DNA of 8,052 nt from JBBPYA01 sp038200385. GTDB lineage: Bacteria; Actinomycetota; Actinomycetes; Mycobacteriales; Geodermatophilaceae. This document shows positions 5,554 to 8,052 of the stretch, one piece after another. The translations under genes and the position numbers were made by a program. The notes under the pieces are model-generated. The model saw nothing but the letters and a program-made list of their open reading frames with translations. It was not told the origin of the DNA and did not search any database. Position 1 is the first letter of the stretch. Every line of letters begins with the position of its first letter. The stretch is taken from positions 1-8,052 of the forward strand of contig JBBPYA010000318.1 of NCBI GenBank assembly GCA_038200385.1. The letters run 5' to 3'.

Positions 5554-6318
5554 TCAGGTGGATGGAGCGTCCTGGACGGCGTACACCACGATGTTGTTCA
5601 GGTAGGAACGGTTACTGCGGTCAAAGACACCACCGCAGGTGATCAGCCGCAGCTCGTGCTCCGGCGTCGGGCCGTACACACGCTGCGTAGGGAATTCGGT
5701 CTTCGGGTAGCTCTCCACCCGACGCACGGTGAACCGGACCACGCTGCCGTCCGACCGGGTCACCGCGACCGGGTCGCCGGGCCTCATGTCCTTGAGCCGG
5801 AAGAAGACGCCGGGCCCGGCAACCGAATCCACGTGCCCGGCGATGATGGCCGGGCCGACGTCCCCCGGGACCGGACCCCCGGTGAACCAGCCGGCGATGT
5901 CGTAGCTCACCGGCGGGATCAGCACTCCGCTCGAGTCCACCCCCAGCTTGATCAGCGTGCTCTGCATCCCGATCGAGGGCGCCCGGACCGACACCGGCGA
6001 CAGCGCCGAGCGGGCCTCCGGCTGCCCGGTGACGCGCGGGTCCGGAGTCGTCGGCGCCCAGCCGGGTCGTCCGGGCGTCGGTGTGGCGGCACCCGGAGGG
6101 GCCGAGGCGGTGCCGGGTGCTGCTGCGGCGGCTGCTGTCGAGGTGGCCGGATTCGCAGCGTTGTCGCCGCCCGGGGTGGCCAGCGCCACGCCACCGAGGA
6201 CCGCGACCACGGCCACGGCCGCCGTGGCAACCGCCAACCTGCCGCGGCGGCGGCGCAGGCCGGCGAACCTGCCAGGACGCGCGACCGGGTCGGCCGGCGG
6301 TGCGGAGGGTTTGCCCAC
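5554..6318 (-). CDS. class F sortase
   Basis: A membrane-anchored cysteine transpeptidase that joins secreted proteins to the cell wall or to each other. The 254 residues comprise a basic N-terminus (FAGLRRRRGRL), one membrane segment at about 28-47, a Pro/Ala/Thr-rich spacer to about 105, and a sortase beta-barrel at about 108-250. The catalytic triad is visible: His162 in IIAGHVDS, Cys228 in LRLITCGG and Arg237 in SNRSYLNN. The ITCGG-(V)FD-R-Y-NN-VVYA pattern is what I associate with class F sortases of actinobacteria and not with class A or E. Translation starts at GTG 6318-6316, which directly abuts the TAG stop (6321-6319) of the DUF4397 gene. There is no good ribosome binding site, so translation is presumably coupled to that gene. 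The neighbour carries a C-terminal anchor-like signal and is the obvious candidate substrate. Confidence 0.92.
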   Translation of the reverse strand: MGKPSAPPADPVARPGRFAGLRRRRGRLAVATAAVAVVAVLGGVALATPGGDNAANPATSTAAAAAAPGTASAPPGAATPTPGRPGWAPTTPDPRVTGQPEARSALSPVSVRAPSIGMQSTLIKLGVDSSGVLIPPVSYDIAGWFTGGPVPGDVGPAIIAGHVDSVAGPGVFFRLKDMRPGDPVAVTRSDGSVVRFTVRRVESYPKTEFPTQRVYGPTPEHELRLITCGGVFDRSNRSYLNNIVVYAVQDAPST

Positions 6319-7164
6319 CTAGCGGATCGTGGCCCGACGGCGCAGTACCAGCGCAGCACCGAGGGCCGTGACGACCGCGGCGAGCAGCAGCGTCATGGAC
6401 ACCCCGCCACCCGCGGTCCCGCCGAAACCGGTCTCCACACTCCCGGTGGGCACCTGGGTGGGACTTGCCGCGTCGACCTGGGGCACGACCGTCAGCCCGC
6501 CCTGCGCCGAGTCCAGGATGAGCACCGAGTACACCGCGCCGGCCTCGACCTTGAACGGCAAGGTGGTGGCCAGGCCGGTCCCGCCGTCCACCCGCAGGGT
6601 CCAGGTGCCGGCGGCAACGGTCTCGTACGGCGTGGTACTGGCGAAGGCGACGTCGGCCCCAAGTGAGGGGCCGCCGTCGACACTGATGTTCAGCTTCGGC
6701 TGGCTGGCCGAGGCCTGGATGACCCGGACGCGGGACTGCCCACTCGGCGGCAGGGTCAGGTCGTCGCGCAGGACGGTCAACCCGAGATCATTGAACGAAC
6801 CGACACCGGCCACGGTGTACGCCTGGCCCTCGGCAGTGTCCAGCGTGGTGGAGATGACCGGGGGGGTGCTCGGGTCAGCACCGGCCGGCCGCATGCTGAC
6901 CGTGTACGTGCCCTGGGTGACCGGACGGTAATCCGTCACCGAGCCGTAGCCGACACCGTTCAGCACGATCTGGTTGGCGGGGTCGCTGGCGGACACGATG
7001 TAGATGTCCACGTCCGGGGTGTCCGGCGACAGGTGGGCCGTACGCAGGTACGCCCCGGTGGCCGCCTGCGCGGGAATCGCGAGGGCGACGCTGAACAGGG
7101 TGAGCAATAGCGCCGCGAGAATCGCGGTGATCGAGCGGACCGGGCCGCCGGCAGATCGTGACAT
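6319..7164 (-). CDS. secreted DUF4397 surface protein, likely sortase substrate
   Basis: The 281 residues read as a signal peptide (hydrophobic 11-30, probable cleavage after AQA at 32-34), an extracytoplasmic region at 36-232, a short linker, a membrane segment at about 256-274 and a basic tail RRRATIR. The extracytoplasmic part contains the DUF4397 pattern: YLRTAHLSPDTPDVDIYI near the start and, in a second half, SRVRVIQASASQPKLNISVDG. The function of DUF4397 is not known; a beta-rich surface domain is the usual expectation. The C-terminus has the layout of a cell-wall sorting signal (motif, helix, positive tail), but the motif region reads VPTGSVETGFGGTAGG (238-253) and not LPXTG. The ATG at 7164 was chosen over the upstream GTG at 7248 because it has an excellent ribosome binding site and starts just before the signal peptide. 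It has its own promoter-like sequence and is followed directly by the class F sortase. Confidence 0.9.
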   Translation of the reverse strand: MSRSAGGPVRSITAILAALLLTLFSVALAIPAQAATGAYLRTAHLSPDTPDVDIYIVSASDPANQIVLNGVGYGSVTDYRPVTQGTYTVSMRPAGADPSTPPVISTTLDTAEGQAYTVAGVGSFNDLGLTVLRDDLTLPPSGQSRVRVIQASASQPKLNISVDGGPSLGADVAFASTTPYETVAAGTWTLRVDGGTGLATTLPFKVEAGAVYSVLILDSAQGGLTVVPQVDAASPTQVPTGSVETGFGGTAGGGVSMTLLLAAVVTALGAALVLRRRATIR

Positions 7165-7170
7165 GGATGA

Positions 7171-7178
7171 CTCCTCCC
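7171..7178 (-). promoter_or_regulatory. strong ribosome binding site of the DUF4397 gene
   Basis: GGGAGGAG on the minus strand lies 6 bases before the ATG at 7164. It is the best Shine-Dalgarno sequence in the window, which suggests high translation of the surface protein compared with the sortase that follows it without one. Confidence 0.75.
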
Positions 7179-7190
7179 GAACCTGCCGCG

Positions 7191-7219
7191 ACGATACGCG
7201 GATCCACCGAAACTGTCCG
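7191..7219 (-). promoter_or_regulatory. candidate promoter of the DUF4397-sortase operon
   Basis: On the minus strand CGGACA (7219-7214) and TATCGT (7196-7191) are separated by exactly 17 bases. They match TTGACA and TATAAT at four of six positions each. Transcription would start near 7184, giving a leader of about 20 bases that just includes the ribosome binding site. It lies in the 92-bp gap after the FilP-like gene, so the cassette can be expressed independently of it. Confidence 0.5.
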
Positions 7220-7256
7220 CTGACCAGGCAAATCCTGCCCTGCACCAACAGCCCAA

Positions 7257-8052
7257 TCAGGACTTGTCGGGCTCCGGGGCCAAGGTCGGTGTCGCAGTGT
7301 CATCGGGGGACTGCGCGACGGAGTCGCCCGGGGGGCCGTTCCGGGAACTGGCCGGCTGCTCCGACCGACTCCCGGCCTGCACCTCCGGTGGCAACCGGGT
7401 GAGCAGTTCGCGGACCGCGCGCAGCTGACTGATGGTGTTCTGCCGCAGGTCCTCGATCCGCCGCAACTCCGCGTCGGCGGCGGCCTCCCGTTCGGCGGCG
7501 GCCTTGCGGGCGGCGGCGACCAGCGCCTCGGCAGCGGCCTTGGCCTCGCTCACCCTGCGCTCGGCCTCCTCGGCGGCGCCGCGGCGCTGTTCGGTGATCT
7601 CCTGGGTGGTCCCGGCCCGCCGGGCCCGCAGCCCCACCTCGAAGTCGTGCTCGGCCTGCTTGCTGCGCTGCTCGGCCTCGGCGAGCATCCGGTCCCGGGC
7701 GGCGGTGGCCTCGGCCAGCATCCGATCGGCGGCAGCCTTGGCCCGGGTGGTGGTCGCCGCGGCGGCCTGGTCGGCGTCGGACCGCAGCCGGCCGGCCCGG
7801 CTCTCGGCCTCGCCCACCGCCGCCTCCGCCTGTCGCCGGGACTTGTCCGTCGTCGAGGCGGCCTCGGTCTGCGCGCTCGCGCGCAGCTTCTGCGCCTCGC
7901 CGGCGGCCCGTTGCTGGTCGGCCACGGCCCGCTGGTGCAGGGACTGCGCCTGCTCCCGCATGCCGGCCACGTCGGAGTGCGCGTTGCGGCGGATCTCCGC
8001 GGCCTCCTCCTCGGCCAGCCGCAGCATGTTCGCGATCCGCTCGCCCATCGTC
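7257..8052 (-). CDS. filP: FilP-like intermediate-filament coiled-coil protein (N-terminus outside window)
   Basis: At least 263 residues, almost all of them Ala/Glu/Arg/Gln-rich coiled coil, followed by a short Pro/Ser/Asp-rich tail (about 220-263). An ATG at 8048 exists, but the frame stays open to the window edge and this Met falls inside the conserved block TMGERIANMLRLAEEEAAEIR, which in FilP follows an N-terminal DivIVA-like segment of some 70-80 residues. The real start is therefore almost surely beyond the window. The block resembles what I remember of Streptomyces FilP (ARVEKILRLAEEEA), as do the later DFEVGLRARR stretch and the end ISQLRAVRELLTRL. FilP forms cytoplasmic filaments near growing hyphal tips and interacts with DivIVA. 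Orthology is from memory, and a related scaffold such as Scy is the main alternative. The stop lies 92 bp before the DUF4397 start. Confidence 0.82.
   Translation of the reverse strand, partial: TMGERIANMLRLAEEEAAEIRRNAHSDVAGMREQAQSLHQRAVADQQRAAGEAQKLRASAQTEAASTTDKSRRQAEAAVGEAESRAGRLRSDADQAAAATTTRAKAAADRMLAEATAARDRMLAEAEQRSKQAEHDFEVGLRARRAGTTQEITEQRRGAAEEAERRVSEAKAAAEALVAAARKAAAEREAAADAELRRIEDLRQNTISQLRAVRELLTRLPPEVQAGSRSEQPASSRNGPPGDSVAQSPDDTATPTLAPEPDKS
7674..7724 (-). repeat. hendecad repeat in the FilP-like protein
   Basis: The hexapeptide RMLAEA occurs twice exactly 11 residues apart (7724-7707 and 7691-7674), within ADRMLAEATAA and RDRMLAEAEQR. An 11-residue period is the hendecad register of right-handed or nearly straight coiled coils and differs from the usual heptad. 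The two DNA copies differ mainly at third codon positions, so selection appears to act on the protein. Confidence 0.6.

Noticed and set aside
5488..6666. Open frame of 392 codons on the plus strand opposite the sortase and part of the DUF4397 gene
   Set aside because: It has Arg/Gly/His-rich composition with no recognisable motif, while the minus strand holds an intact sortase triad and a DUF4397 protein. It also spans two genes.
7221..7245. Weak hairpin (CAGG/CCTG or GGCA/TGCC) after the FilP-like stop codon
   Set aside because: The stem has only four pairs in each register and no T-tract, which is too weak to call a terminator.
7165..7248. Extended N-terminus of the DUF4397 protein from GTG 7248
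   Set aside because: It would bury the signal peptide behind 28 residues and ignore the GGGAGGAG site. It also overlaps the candidate promoter.
8046..8048. ATG at 8048 as the true start of the FilP-like gene
   Set aside because: The Met lies within a conserved block, the frame is open to the window edge, and FilP-type proteins carry a DivIVA-like segment before this point.

Overview
The window is very GC-rich. Every convincing reading frame has almost only G or C at the third codon position. Together with a FilP/DivIVA-type coiled-coil protein, a class F sortase and a tandem-fused 3-hydroxyacyl-CoA dehydrogenase, this points to a chromosomal segment of an actinomycete with polar growth. I cannot resolve the genus. 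I see no tRNA, rRNA, CRISPR array, insertion sequence or phage gene, and no non-coding stretch longer than about 120 bases.

Plus strand (1-2269): the last 31 codons of an unidentified gene; a 117-bp gap with a 22-bp palindrome; a 592-aa protein made of two complete 3-hydroxybutyryl-CoA dehydrogenase modules in tandem; a strong stem-loop across its stop codon; then a 75-aa zinc-ribbon-like protein that appears to be translated from a leaderless transcript.

Minus strand (8052-2271, in order of transcription): the C-terminal part of a FilP-like hendecad coiled-coil protein, cut by the window edge; a two-gene surface cassette with its own promoter (secreted DUF4397 protein, then class F sortase, stop and start codons abutting); a stem-loop; a DivIVA-domain coiled-coil protein with a long disordered tail; and, two bases later, a polytopic membrane protein with a large C-terminal domain that is probably outside the cell. 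The two strands converge with one base between stop codons.

The FilP-like protein and the DivIVA-domain protein share a motif at the head of their coiled coils and similar coiled-coil ends, so they look like paralogues. They bracket the sortase cassette. The likely overall theme of the minus strand is cell-envelope and polar-growth biology: cytoskeletal coiled coils inside, a membrane protein with an outer domain, and a sortase with its probable substrate. The plus-strand dehydrogenase is acyl-CoA metabolism and seems unrelated in function. From memory, not from a search, Streptomyces coelicolor carries a similar fused dehydrogenase a few genes away from filP and scy, so the framework may be conserved synteny.

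Nothing here is a clear-cut new defence or mobile system. The best leads are: the second dehydrogenase module, which has features expected of NADP rather than NAD binding; the non-LPXTG C-terminal signal on the DUF4397 protein next to a class F sortase; and the placement of that pair between two cytoskeletal paralogues.
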